A stretch of DNA of 64,000 nucleotides from Clostridiales bacterium (GCA_017962145.1 JAGCVX010000026.1:43966-107965), one strand, 5' to 3'. Positions 53,405 to 61,584 are shown, counted from the stretch's first letter. Made by a program: numbers and translations. The notes: generated by a model not told the origin, from the sequence alone.

Positions 53405-53992
53405 TTACTTGAAGTAACGATCCAGCAGGCCCTTGAGTGCCTTGCCGTGGCGAGCCTCGTCACGAGCCATCTCGTGTACGGTATCGTGGATCGCATCCAG
53501 GTTATTCTTCTTCGCGCAGGTCGCCAGCTCTGTCTTGCCGGCTGTCGCACCGAACTCGCAGTCAACACGCCAAGCGAGGTTTGCCTTTGTGGAAGCCTTC
53601 ATGTTCGGCTCGAGGTCCTCACCGAGGAGCTCGGCAAACTTCGCAGCATGCTCTGCCTCTTCGAAAGCTGCCTTCTCCCAGTACAGTCCGATCTCCGGAT
53701 AGCCCTCTCTGTATGCGATACGAGCCATGCAGAGGTACATGCCGACCTCGGAGCACTCACCGGTGAAGTTTGCCTTCAACTGATCGAAGATATACTTCTT
53801 ATCTTCCTCGGAGATATCCGGGTTATTCTTTACTGTCTTTGCATAGATGCCGAACTCGTGCTCTGCAGCAAGACCTGCATCCTCAACCATCTTCTTAAAA
53901 GCTGCCTTCTTGGCTTTGCATACCGGGCACTCATCCGGAGCTTCGGTACCTTCATAAACATAACCGCAAACTGAGCAAACAAACTTTTCCAT
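53405..53992 (-). CDS. rubrerythrin
   Basis: 195 aa from ATG 53992 ([32 protein letters not shown]) with AAGGAG; longer upstream frame to 54103 is rejected. The N-terminal rubredoxin-type Fe(SCys)4 site has CSVCGY and CPVCKA. The ferritin-like diiron domain follows (about 60-195) with Glu/His sites: [66 protein letters not shown]. The rubredoxin-first layout is the reverse of the classic rubrerythrin. It reduces H2O2 with electrons from NADH via flavoproteins, and lies 61 bp after the perR-like gene. Confidence 0.95.
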   Translation of the reverse strand: MEKFVCSVCGYVYEGTEAPDECPVCKAKKAAFKKMVEDAGLAAEHEFGIYAKTVKNNPDISEEDKKYIFDQLKANFTGECSEVGMYLCMARIAYREGYPEIGLYWEKAAFEEAEHAAKFAELLGEDLEPNMKASTKANLAWRVDCEFGATAGKTELATCAKKNNLDAIHDTVHEMARDEARHGKALKGLLDRYFK

Positions 53993-54053
53993 AACAAATT
54001 CTCCTTCACACTTTGAATTCGGGCGCGGACCCGTTTTTTTGTCCCGAAAGCCC

Positions 54054-54449
54054 TCAGGCCCCCGCCTCGGACAGTTCCTGGCACTCTGGGCAAAGTCCGT
54101 CAAACTGCAGCGAATATCCGAAGATCCGGTAACCGGAAGTATCGCTTAGCATCTCGACCAGTTCTTCCACCGGCATCGTCACGTCCGCTACCTTCCCGCA
54201 GGAACTGCAGTGCACATGATAATGTGGGAAAGTCTGATGATCGAAATGGTCGGCACCGTTATTGATGCGGATACGAAGGGCTTCGCCGGAATCAGCGAGA
54301 CGGTTCAGAATACGGTACACCGTCGCGCGGGAAATGGACGGATAATTGCTCTGCACTTCCGCAGCCACTTCATCGGCAGTCGGGTGATTGCATAGTGAGA
54401 TCAGTGTTTCATGCACGATCCGCTTCTGCAAAGTATTTCTCTCCTGCAT
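54054..54449 (-). CDS. Fur-family regulator, PerR-like
   Basis: 131 aa. HTH region [37 protein letters not shown], then [22 protein letters not shown] (metal-binding His and the first CxxC) and CPECQEL at the C-terminus (second CxxC), so the structural zinc site is intact. The neighbouring rubrerythrin and flavodiiron genes favour a peroxide-sensing PerR role over an iron-sensing Fur. AGGAGG is upstream. Start ATG 54449 ([14 protein letters not shown]). Confidence 0.88.
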   Translation of the reverse strand: MQERNTLQKRIVHETLISLCNHPTADEVAAEVQSNYPSISRATVYRILNRLADSGEALRIRINNGADHFDHQTFPHYHVHCSSCGKVADVTMPVEELVEMLSDTSGYRIFGYSLQFDGLCPECQELSEAGA

Positions 54450-54524
54450 CAGATACCTCCTTTTTCTTTCTCATCGAATCTCGCACATAAGCGGTCGATC
54501 CGCTCAGGTGTCTTTCACTTATTG

Positions 54525-54553
54525 ATACTATATCCTAATAAGGATTTTGTCAA
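54525..54553 (-). promoter_or_regulatory. promoter and operator of the perR-like/rubrerythrin/flavodiiron genes
   Basis: TTGACA (54553-54548), 17-bp spacer, TAGTAT (54530-54525). A 14-bp inverted repeat, ATCCT-N4-AGGAT (54532-54545), fills the spacer, where a bound repressor would block polymerase. It differs from the Bacillus PerR box, so assignment to this regulator is inference. Confidence 0.6.
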
Positions 54554-54660
54554 CAAGTAATTATCTTTTAAGATTTCGTTTTTCGTCATGCATTTGATAC
54601 GTCCGCCTGGCCGGAAGAAACTTCCTGGGAAAATGCACTGATCGCGCTCTCAAACAAAAA

Positions 54661-54688
54661 AGATCCATCCCGTATCCGGGATGGATCT
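54661..54688 (-). terminator. terminator downstream of trpB2
   Basis: 12-bp perfect arms AGATCCATCCCG and CGGGATGGATCT with loop TATC, then TTTTTG on the minus strand. Also followed by TTTCAC on the plus strand. Confidence 0.93.
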
Positions 54689-54725
54689 TTCACTTTTACA
54701 ATCTTTATTCAGATCGGCAATCAGA

Positions 54726-56096
54726 TCAGTCGATCTTCGGCAGATTTGCTGCGAACTTAGCCAGTTCCTCATCCGTCGGGATGTAGTCATCCATCTCACC
54801 GTTATGGAACTTCTCGTAAGCAACGAGGTCGAAGTAACCTGTACCGGTAAGACCGAATACGATAGTCTTCTCTTCGCCTGTTTCCTTGCACTTGAGAGCC
54901 TCGTCGATAGCAGCGCGGATCGCGTGGGAGCTTTCCGGTGCCGGCAGGATACCCTCAACACGTGCGAACATCTCTGCTGCTTCAAATACTTCTGTCTGCT
55001 TCACGGATCTTGCTTCCATCAGGCCGTCATCGTAAAGCTGGGACAGGATGGAGCTCATGCCGTGGTAACGCAGACCACCGGCGTGGTTCGGAGCCGGGAT
55101 AAAGTCGGAACCGAGTGTGTACATCTTCGCCAGCGGGCAAACCATACCTGTATCGCAGAAGTCGTAAGCGTAAACACCACGTGTGAAGCTCGGGCAGGAT
55201 GCCGGTTCAACCGCGATGATTCTGTAGTCTGCTTCGCCACGGAGCTTCTCACCCATAAACGGAGAGATAAGACCACCGAGGTTGGATCCGCCGCCTGCGC
55301 AGCCGATGATGATGTCAGCCTTCTCGCCGAGTTTGTCGAGAGCCGCCTTGGTCTCCAGACCGATTACGGACTGGTGCAGGAGAACCTGATTCAGAACGGA
55401 ACCGAGAACGTAACGGTAACCCGGTGTGCCGACTGCAACTTCTACTGCCTCAGAGATCGCGCAGCCCAGAGAACCTGTGGTGCCCGGGTGCTTCTCAAGG
55501 ATCGCCTTACCAACGTTTGTGGTGTTGGACGGAGAAGGTGTAACCGATGCGCCGTATGTACGCATGACTTCACGACGGAAAGGCTTCTGCTCGTAGGATA
55601 CCTTAACCATGAATACCTTACAGTCGAGATCGAAGTAAGAGCAAGCCATGGAAAGAGCTGTACCCCACTGACCAGCACCGGTCTCTGTGGTAACACCCTT
55701 GAGGCCCTGCTTCTTAGCGTAGTAAGCCTGAGCGATCGCGGAGTTCAGCTTGTGGGATCCGCTGGTGTTGTTACCCTCGAACTTGTAGTAGATCTTAGCC
55801 GGTGTACCGAGCTTCTTCTCGAGGAAGTAAGCACGTACCAGCGGGGACGGACGATACATCTTGTAGAATTTCAGGATCTCTTCCGGGATCGGGAAATAAG
55901 CAGTATCGTTATCGAGTTCCTGCTTAATGAGTTCATCGCAGAATACCGGAGCCAGTTCTTCAGCGGTCATAGGCTGATGTGTGCCCGGGTTCAAAAGCGG
56001 AGCCGGCTTGTTCTTCATGTCGGCACGGACATTATACCAAGCGGTTGGGATCTCCTTTTCATCAAGATACGTTTTGTAAGGAATTTTCTCAGACAT
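54726..56096 (-). CDS. trpB: tryptophan synthase beta subunit-like, TrpB2 type
   Basis: 456 aa from ATG 56096 (MSEKIPYKTYLDEKEIP) with AAAGGAG; an upstream frame to 56204 runs into the T-box terminator and is rejected. PLP-dependent enzyme joining indole to serine. Key phrases: EGNNTSGSHKLNSAIAQA (PLP lysine in SHKLN, about residue 118), ETGAGQWGTALSMAC, GCAGGGSNLGGL (phosphate loop), and the late FGLTGTGYFDL. The long N-terminus and lack of TrpA-contact loop mark the TrpB2 group, which is often an orphan with no trpA, as here. It may salvage indole. It is controlled by its own Trp T-box. Confidence 0.92.
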   Translation of the reverse strand: MSEKIPYKTYLDEKEIPTAWYNVRADMKNKPAPLLNPGTHQPMTAEELAPVFCDELIKQELDNDTAYFPIPEEILKFYKMYRPSPLVRAYFLEKKLGTPAKIYYKFEGNNTSGSHKLNSAIAQAYYAKKQGLKGVTTETGAGQWGTALSMACSYFDLDCKVFMVKVSYEQKPFRREVMRTYGASVTPSPSNTTNVGKAILEKHPGTTGSLGCAISEAVEVAVGTPGYRYVLGSVLNQVLLHQSVIGLETKAALDKLGEKADIIIGCAGGGSNLGGLISPFMGEKLRGEADYRIIAVEPASCPSFTRGVYAYDFCDTGMVCPLAKMYTLGSDFIPAPNHAGGLRYHGMSSILSQLYDDGLMEARSVKQTEVFEAAEMFARVEGILPAPESSHAIRAAIDEALKCKETGEEKTIVFGLTGTGYFDLVAYEKFHNGEMDDYIPTDEELAKFAANLPKID

Positions 56097-56202
56097 AATT
56101 TGTCTCCTTTCGTATGGGCCTAGCCCTGATTCTTTCCTGGACCTCTCCCTCATCTTCGGGAAATGATCCTTGGGGCAAATTCTCATTTTCTGCCGGGAAA
56201 AC

Positions 56203-56479
56203 AAAAATCCCGCCCCAGCTTCTACTTTCTGCTGGGACAGGAACTATATCTTTCCTGCGGTGCCACCCGGCTTGATCGCTTCCGCGATCCACTCACGCAT
56301 ACCGACATATGCTGGTTATTGTTGACGGGGTACCTTTCCCCGGCGCAGATACTTGCGGTAACGCTTTCCCCTTGCCCTCGAAAGTCCATTCGGAACAGTT
56401 TCTTCGTGCTGCACTCTCACCACCGGCAACTCTCTGTACGGAAGGAGCTCTGTTCTTACTCACTCTTTCTCTTCGGTTT
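56203..56479 (-). promoter_or_regulatory. T-box leader, tRNA-Trp specific, upstream of trpB2
   Basis: The minus strand has the T-box core GGGTGGCACCGC (plus 56257-56268) and then a terminator: arms at 56208-56219 and 56231-56242 (12 bp, two G-U) followed by TTTTTG. The specifier triplet TGG (56388-56386), followed by AC, lies in the 5' part and fits tRNA-Trp. It indicates trpB2 is raised when charged tRNA-Trp is short. Confidence 0.9.
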
Positions 56480-56485
56480 GAAGAA

Positions 56486-56515
56486 ATTATACACACCCGA
56501 TATCTCATATGTCAA
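56486..56515 (-). promoter_or_regulatory. promoter of the trpB2 T-box transcript
   Basis: TTGACA (56515-56510), 18-bp spacer, TATAAT (56491-56486). Near-perfect sigma-A consensus; overlaps the divergent MerR promoter region. Confidence 0.85.
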
Positions 56516-56524
56516 TACGATATA

Positions 56525-56533
56525 TGCTATAAT
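56525..56533 (+). promoter_or_regulatory. extended -10 promoter of the MerR regulator
   Basis: TGCTATAAT about 40 bp before the ATG at 56574. The same extended -10 precedes the AraC regulator at 47930. Any -35 would overlap the -35 of the trpB2 promoter on the other strand, so the two promoters may compete. Confidence 0.6.
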
Positions 56534-56573
56534 CAGGTTGTCCATGCATGGACGAGTTAAGGAGATCAAGAAA

Positions 56574-57446
56574 ATGGCCAGGACCAACGATCAGGGACAA
56601 GTGCTTTTCCCGATGAAATACATCGTCACGACATGCGGAGTCAGCCGCGCCACCCTTCTTCGCTACGAGGAGGAAGGCCTTTTGACGCCGGCCTTTAAAG
56701 ACGACGACAGTGGGTACCGCTACTACAGCTGCGAGAATCTGGCCGATATCCTTAACATATTAAAGTACCAGCATCTGGGATTTACGAAAAAAGAGATCCG
56801 CGAGATCCAGGAAGATCCGAGGAAGCTTTCTTCCGGTATCGAATCGCTTCGCCAGAAACACCTGGTCATGCTCCGAGAACTCGATAACCTTACCGCCGAT
56901 CTGGCACAGGGCACTACGGGCGAAGGAAAAGACTCCCCACTCCCCGGCCTTCGTATCATCCCCACTTTCGGCGGCACTTTCTTTACCCGTACCAAAGAAG
57001 TCCTCTTCACACCGGATGGCATGCGTGGGTTCGCAGTTGAAACGCTCGAGGATTTCCTGCGTGCCAGGATCCCCGGAAATACGCAGCAGACCATGAAGGT
57101 CTATGTCGACGATGCAGACTATAGAACCTGCATCGGACAGTTCGACGGGAAAAAGCACGTCCTTCGCGCGGTCATCCCGACACTTCACCCGGAAGTCGGC
57201 GAGGACATAATCGGGATCCCTCCCTGCACCATGCTGACTCTTGCCGTCAAATGCGACTACGATAGATCCGAGCCATATTTTCGCGCCCTGTGGGACAAGG
57301 CGAAAACTCTGGGCTACACTCCGGACGGTCCGGTATGTATCGCAGGTCTTCCGGATCTTTTTGCCAAGGCAAAAGAAAACCGGGGCGTTTCCACGCTCCG
57401 GTTGATGCTTCGAACGACTGCCGCGCCGGATGACGCGACGTATTAA
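56574..57446 (+). CDS. MerR-family regulator with C-terminal GyrI-like ligand domain
   Basis: 290 aa from ATG 56574 (MARTNDQGQVLFPMK), AAGGAG 9 nt upstream. The MerR winged helix (about 13-80) reads YIVTTCGVSRATLLRYEEEGLLTP and GYRYYSCENLADILNILKYQHLGFTKKEI. A coiled coil follows (about 90-115), then a GyrI/effector-binding-like domain (about 130-285). This is the BmrR type, which senses small ligands and activates its own or a neighbour's promoter. There is no transporter next to it. It converges with the Rrf2 gene (4-nt stop overlap). Confidence 0.87.
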   Translation: MARTNDQGQVLFPMKYIVTTCGVSRATLLRYEEEGLLTPAFKDDDSGYRYYSCENLADILNILKYQHLGFTKKEIREIQEDPRKLSSGIESLRQKHLVMLRELDNLTADLAQGTTGEGKDSPLPGLRIIPTFGGTFFTRTKEVLFTPDGMRGFAVETLEDFLRARIPGNTQQTMKVYVDDADYRTCIGQFDGKKHVLRAVIPTLHPEVGEDIIGIPPCTMLTLAVKCDYDRSEPYFRALWDKAKTLGYTPDGPVCIAGLPDLFAKAKENRGVSTLRLMLRTTAAPDDATY

Positions 57447-57850
57447 TATTTCAGCAGATCCGCAAGTGTCATCGAATCCAGATACTCATTTACCACCTTA
57501 TTCAGACCTGACCAGAGCGGAAGTGTACGGCACTCCGCCGCTTTTTTGCAGGGAACGGCGCCTTCTTCCAGACAGGTTACCGGCGCAAGGTCGCCCTCGG
57601 TCAGACGAAGGATCTCCCCGACTTTATAATCTTTCGGATCACGAGTCAGACGGTATCCGCCGCCTTTTCCGTGCACGCCTTCGATCATGTGGGCTTTTAC
57701 CAGATCCGGAAGGATGCGCTCGAGATACTTCAGCGAGATCTCCTGACGCGCCGCTACTTCCTTCATGGCGATGTATCCGCCCTCAGTATGCTGTTCTGCT
57801 ATATCGATCATGACACGAAGCGCATATCTGCCTCTCGTAGAAATCATCAT
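57443..57850 (-). CDS. Rrf2-family regulator with three conserved cysteines (IscR/CymR-like)
   Basis: 135 aa. Winged helix in residues about 1-80 (MISTRGRYALRVMIDIAEQ, SLKYLERILPDLVKAHMIEGVHGKGGGYRLTR). Three cysteines in TCLEEGAVPCKKAAECRTLPLW (about 95-112) match the IscR [2Fe-2S] site spacing, so it might bind an iron-sulfur cluster; CymR proteins lack this. It lies next to cysK and metY, and their promoter carries Rrf2-like inverted repeats, so it is the likely regulator of cysteine synthesis. Start ATG 57850 or 57847 with AAAGGA. Confidence 0.9.
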   Translation of the reverse strand: MMISTRGRYALRVMIDIAEQHTEGGYIAMKEVAARQEISLKYLERILPDLVKAHMIEGVHGKGGGYRLTRDPKDYKVGEILRLTEGDLAPVTCLEEGAVPCKKAAECRTLPLWSGLNKVVNEYLDSMTLADLLKY

Positions 57851-57926
57851 TTCAAGTCCTTTCCCGCACGGTTGCCCGCTTTCTTCGCGTTACGCCGCAC
57901 GTGGAACCCTAAGTCCAAAAAAAGAA

Positions 57927-57974
57927 GCACCGCAACACTTACTCGTAGTATATCACGAGTCAGCGCCGCGGTGC
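57927..57974 (-). terminator. terminator downstream of cysK
   Basis: Outer arms GCACCGC and GCGGTGC, inner arms CTCGT and ACGAG, then TTCTTTTTTT on the minus strand, 60 bp past the cysK stop. Confidence 0.85.
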
Positions 57975-58035
57975 GCATCTCTAACCAATTCACTTTTCGC
58001 GCGAAGGTCGGATGAGACCTTCTGCCGCGGATCCC

Positions 58036-58968
58036 TTACTCCTCGAAAAGCGCTGTAGAAAGGTATCTGTCGCCTGAATCCGGTAACAGAACAACCACAT
58101 TCTTTCCTGCAAATTCAGGACGGGCTGCTACTTTCAAAGCGGCAAATGCAGCCGCTCCGGAAGATATACCTACCAGTACGCCTTCTTCTTTTCCGATGCG
58201 TCTGCCGGTTGCAAATGCATCGTCATTGGAGACCGGGATGATCTCGTCATATACTCCTGTATCCAGAACTTCCGGTACGAAGCCTGCGCCGATACCCTGG
58301 ATCTTATGAGAACCGGAACGGCCTTCCGAAAGGACCGGTGAATCCTGCGGTTCAACAGCGATGATCTTTACGTTCGGATTCTTTTCCTTGAGAAATGCAC
58401 CGACACCCGTAATCGTTCCGCCTGTACCTACACCGCCTACGAATACGTCTACTTTTCCATCGAGCTGTTCCCAGATCTCCGGACCGGTTGTGACATTGTG
58501 GATCGCCGGGTTCGCCGGGTTGGTAAACTGGGACGGGATGAAGCTGTCCTTGATCTCCTCGTGCAGTTCTTCTGCCTTAGCGATCGCACCCTTCATGCCC
58601 TTTGCGCCTTCTGTCAGAACCAGCTCCGCGCCATAGGCCTTCATGAGCTTTCTTCTTTCGATGGACATGGTCTCCGGCATCACGATGATGATGCGGTAAC
58701 CGCGGGCTGCTGCTACAGATGCAAGACCGATACCGGTGTTACCGGATGTAGGTTCGATAATCGTTGTCGTCGGCTTAAGGATCCCCTTTGCTTCCGCGTC
58801 ATCGAGCATGGCCTTCGCAACACGATCTTTTACAGATCCGGCCGGATTAAAGTACTCCAGTTTCGCAAACACTTTTGCGCCGACACCCTCGGACTTCTCG
58901 ATATGAGTGAGTTCCAGAAGCGGTGTGTTACCGATGATCTGATCTGCAGATGTAGCAAACTTAGACAT
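58036..58968 (-). CDS. cysK: cysteine synthase (O-acetylserine sulfhydrylase)
   Basis: 310 aa. PLP enzyme making cysteine from O-acetylserine and sulfide. PLP lysine in [19 protein letters not shown] (about residue 46), the substrate-binding [14 protein letters not shown], the PLP-phosphate loop [12 protein letters not shown], and the C-terminal [12 protein letters not shown]. Length and motifs are those of CysK-type enzymes. GAAGGT is upstream; it is 33 bp after metY and shares its regulated transcript. Confidence 0.95.
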   Translation of the reverse strand: MSKFATSADQIIGNTPLLELTHIEKSEGVGAKVFAKLEYFNPAGSVKDRVAKAMLDDAEAKGILKPTTTIIEPTSGNTGIGLASVAAARGYRIIIVMPETMSIERRKLMKAYGAELVLTEGAKGMKGAIAKAEELHEEIKDSFIPSQFTNPANPAIHNVTTGPEIWEQLDGKVDVFVGGVGTGGTITGVGAFLKEKNPNVKIIAVEPQDSPVLSEGRSGSHKIQGIGAGFVPEVLDTGVYDEIIPVSNDDAFATGRRIGKEEGVLVGISSGAAAFAALKVAARPEFAGKNVVVLLPDSGDRYLSTALFEE

Positions 58969-59001
58969 ATTCTTACCTTCTTTCTCGTTTTTTAAAACTT
59001 C

Positions 59002-60288
59002 TTATTTTACTTTTGCAAAACCCTGCTCCAGGTCAGCCAGGATATCGTCGATATGCTCCGTACCGATGGAAAGACGGATCGTTGTCGGACGGATACCTGC
59101 TTCGAGCAGTTCCTCTTCGCTAAGCTGAGAGTGTGTCGTAGAAGCCGGATGGATGACCAGAGACTTTACGTCAGCGACATTTGCCAGAAGCGAGAACAGT
59201 TCCAGTTCTTCCGTAAACTTCTTAGCCTGCTCCGCCGTACCCTTGAGATCAAAGGTGAAGATCGAACCGGCGCCCTTCGGGAAGTAACGATCATAGAGGG
59301 CACGCTGGGACGGATCAATGGACGGATGATTGACTCTCTCGACCTGCGGGTGATTCTTCAGATATTCTACCACTTTCAGTGCATTTTCAACATGACGTTC
59401 TACACGCAGGGACAATGTCTCAAGGCCCTGCAGAAGCAGGAACGAGTTAAACGGAGAGATCGCAGCTCCCTGGTCACGAAGCAGTGTCGTTCTGGCCTTG
59501 ATGATGTATGCAAGGTTTCCGACCGCCTCTGTGAATACGACACCGTGGTAAGACGGATTCGGCTTGGAAAGACCCGGGAACTTATCGTTCTGTGCCCAGT
59601 CGAACTTGCCGCCGTCGATGATCAGACCACCCATTGCCGTACCATGACCGCCGATAAACTTCGTCGCGGAATGCACTACGATATCGGCACCGTGCTCGAT
59701 CGGACGGAGGTTATAAGGTGTCGCGAAAGTATTGTCGACGATGAGCGGAACTCCGTTACTGTGGGCGATAGCGGAGACCGCGTCGAGGTCGAGCACGTCG
59801 GAATTCGGATTACCGAGTGTTTCTGCGAAGAAAAGCTTGGTGTTCGGCTGAACGGCCTTTGCGAAATTCTGCGGATCAGCAGGATCAACGAATGTAGTCG
59901 TAACACCCTGCTCACGAAGTGTGTGTGCCAGAAGGTTAAAAGAACCACCATATATATTCTTAGAAGCAACGATGTGATCGCCTGCGGTTGCGATGTTCTG
60001 CAGAGCGTATGTGATCGCAGCGGCACCGGAAGCAACAGCCAGAGCGGCGGCGCCACCCTCGAGAGCTGCGATGCGCTGCTCGAGTACATCGGATGTCGGG
60101 TTCATGATACGTGTGTAGATGTTACCACCCTCGGCCAGACCGAAACGGGCTGCAGCCTGAGCTGCATCTTTAAATACGTAAGAAGTGGTTGCGTAGATCG
60201 GTACCGCACGTGCATCGGTTGCGGAATCCGGTTTTTCCTGACCTACATGGATCTGAAGAGTTTCAAATTTATGGTTAGAGTTAGACAT
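59002..60288 (-). CDS. metY: O-acetylhomoserine sulfhydrylase / Cys-Met metabolism PLP enzyme
   Basis: 428 aa. PLP-dependent gamma-replacement enzyme that makes homocysteine from O-acetylhomoserine and sulfide. Landmarks: FETLQIHVGQEKPDSATDARAVPIYATTSYVF, YTRIMNPTSDVLEQRIAALEGG, PLIVDNTFATPYNLRPIEHGADIVVHSATKFIGGHGT (PLP lysine at about residue 209), and LSIGTEHIDDILADLEQGF. The O-acetylhomoserine route fits the length and the N-terminus of the MetY class; a cystathionine gamma-synthase is less likely. AAAGGA precedes the ATG. Preceded by a leader with a cysteine-rich short frame and a terminator. Confidence 0.93.
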   Translation of the reverse strand: MSNSNHKFETLQIHVGQEKPDSATDARAVPIYATTSYVFKDAAQAAARFGLAEGGNIYTRIMNPTSDVLEQRIAALEGGAAALAVASGAAAITYALQNIATAGDHIVASKNIYGGSFNLLAHTLREQGVTTTFVDPADPQNFAKAVQPNTKLFFAETLGNPNSDVLDLDAVSAIAHSNGVPLIVDNTFATPYNLRPIEHGADIVVHSATKFIGGHGTAMGGLIIDGGKFDWAQNDKFPGLSKPNPSYHGVVFTEAVGNLAYIIKARTTLLRDQGAAISPFNSFLLLQGLETLSLRVERHVENALKVVEYLKNHPQVERVNHPSIDPSQRALYDRYFPKGAGSIFTFDLKGTAEQAKKFTEELELFSLLANVADVKSLVIHPASTTHSQLSEEELLEAGIRPTTIRLSIGTEHIDDILADLEQGFAKVK

Positions 60289-60347
60289 AGTTATACATTC
60301 CTTTCGAATTACATAAAGATATTGTTTTTGAAAATATAGATGAAAAA

Positions 60348-60400
60348 AAGATCATTCCAGCGTGGGCATACTTCGACACCCGGATATAAGGAATAATCTT
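60348..60400 (-). terminator. leader terminator (attenuator) upstream of metY
   Basis: 11-bp arms at 60348-60358 and 60390-60400 (AAGATTATTCC with GGAATGATCTT in the RNA, one G-U), followed by TTTTT, 60 bp before the metY ATG. A terminator here can only control metY-cysK. GCAGA just after the leader-peptide stop can pair with TCTGC just before the terminator, so alternative folds are possible. Confidence 0.85.
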
Positions 60401-60484
60401 AACTAAAAGCAGATCCTATGCGCCTTCTTCCCCACTTCGCTTCTTTTTCGAAGCGCATCATGAGTCAGCGTCTACGGCTCTGCA

Positions 60485-60553
60485 TCAACAACATCGACAC
60501 ATTCGACCGAAACGATAATTCTCTCTATTCAGTTTTACAAGAAGCTTTGTCAT
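60485..60553 (-). CDS. cysteine-rich leader peptide of the metY-cysK operon
   Basis: 22 codons, starting MTKLLVKLNRENYRF and ending GRMCRCC before TGA. Three of its last four codons are TGT (cysteine). AGAGG lies about 10 nt upstream of the ATG; a 7-bp stem (TTTTACA/TGTAAAA, 60570-60576 with 60533-60539) encloses the ribosome site and start. It lies in the metY leader, 85 nt before the terminator arms. Biosynthetic operons for an amino acid often have leader peptides rich in that amino acid, whose translation controls termination. The layout here fits cysteine sensing. Seen in the sequence: frame, Cys codons, terminator. The control role is inference. Confidence 0.72.
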   Translation of the reverse strand: MTKLLVKLNRENYRFGRMCRCC

Positions 60554-60606
60554 GGTAGACCATCCTCTCTGTAAAATGTCGTTTCGTATTTCCCACCGCT
60601 CAGGTA

Positions 60607-60653
60607 GGTTATTGAAAGAATAACCGATATTACCCACCATGTCAATAGGTAAT
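60607..60653 (-). promoter_or_regulatory. metY promoter with two inverted repeats, likely Rrf2-family operators
   Basis: TTGACA (60645-60640), 17-bp spacer, TATTCT (60622-60617). Repeat one, ATTACC-N13-GGTAAT (60629-60653), covers the -35. Repeat two, GGTTATT-N5-AATAACC (60607-60625), covers the -10. Paired GGTAAT/ATTACC half-sites are of the type used by Rrf2-family repressors such as CymR. The Rrf2 gene is the next regulator downstream. Confidence 0.7.
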
Positions 60654-60672
60654 TTCATTTTTTCTCAAAAAA

Positions 60673-61584
60673 TCACATTTTCTTCCTGGGGAGTTCGACA
60701 AAGATCGTGAGGATCTCGTCTTTTAAGGATGCGCCGCAGGTGCCGCCCATCTTCTCGGCAAGGCTCTTTGCGATCGCAAGGCCGAGTCCGGTATTACTGC
60801 TGCTTCGTACTTTATCCTTCGTAAAATACTTCTCGAAAAGATGCGAAGCGTCTTCTTCCGTTATATTCGTCGCGCGGTTGGAAAACCGGAAACGAAACGA
60901 CTTCTCATCCGAAGACTGGTTTAAAGAGATCGAAAAATCCCCTTCCCCGTGTGAAAGGCCGTTTGAAATGATGTTTGAAAAGATCCGTTTCACAGCCTCC
61001 TGATCCGCCAGGACAGGCATGACCTTTTCTTCGATCTGAACCTGCATCTCATAATTCTTCTTTTCAAAATCCATATAATACATGGCCAGGACCGAAGTCA
61101 GGACTTTTCTGATATCCACCTCTTCTTCGTTCCAGCCGAGCGAATCCGATTCCAGTCTCGTATAGTAGAAAAGCTGGTCGACCAGGTTCCGGGACGTCTC
61201 GAAACGATCTTCGACCACATTCAGATAGCGAAGCTTCTCTTCTTCCGTAAGATCCATATCTTTGAGCATGCCGGTATAGCCGCTTGCCGCAGTAAGCGGA
61301 GTGCGAAGATCGTGGGAGATCTCCGCAAGGCTTTCACGGACTTCGCGGTTTTTCTTTTCTGCCGTGACGACCTTCTGTCGAAGATCGCGCAGTTCTCCGT
61401 TTATGGAATTGATCAGAGGATTGAGCATCTTCTGCCCACTGCTGTTTCGGACAAGCTGATTAGTCTCTTCGTGGGACATCTCCTGCACCTGCGAAGCGAT
61501 ATTTCGAAGCGACAGTTTCAGACGGATCAGATAGATCACAAGAAGGAGCAGCGCGATGGAAAGACCGATGACCGCAAAAATCAT
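60673..61584 (-). CDS. sensor histidine kinase (OmpR-partner type)
   Basis: 303 aa, with one N-terminal membrane helix (about 2-22) and no outside sensor domain. A HAMP-like linker (about 25-75) precedes HisKA: REVRESLAEISHDLRTPLTAASGYTGML with the phospho-His at about 93. The ATPase part has SNIISNGLSHG (N-box), TNTGLGLAIAKSLAEKMGG (written NTGLGLAIAK) and FEKYFTKD. The 4-nt overlap with the response regulator stop shows translational coupling. Its lack of a sensor domain suggests it depends on the adjacent ABC exporter, like BceS-type systems. GGAGG precedes the ATG. Confidence 0.92.
   Translation of the reverse strand: MIFAVIGLSIALLLLVIYLIRLKLSLRNIASQVQEMSHEETNQLVRNSSGQKMLNPLINSINGELRDLRQKVVTAEKKNREVRESLAEISHDLRTPLTAASGYTGMLKDMDLTEEEKLRYLNVVEDRFETSRNLVDQLFYYTRLESDSLGWNEEEVDIRKVLTSVLAMYYMDFEKKNYEMQVQIEEKVMPVLADQEAVKRIFSNIISNGLSHGEGDFSISLNQSSDEKSFRFRFSNRATNITEEDASHLFEKYFTKDKVRSSSNTGLGLAIAKSLAEKMGGTCGASLKDEILTIFVELPRKKM

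Noticed and set aside
59053..60339. Plus-strand open frame of 428 codons
   Set aside because: Antisense to metY, arginine/cysteine-rich and without a ribosome site; metY is certain.
60289..60672. T-box or SAM riboswitch in the metY leader
   Set aside because: No GGGTGGNACCGCG core and no SAM-I type core were found on either strand; the Cys leader frame explains the terminator better.
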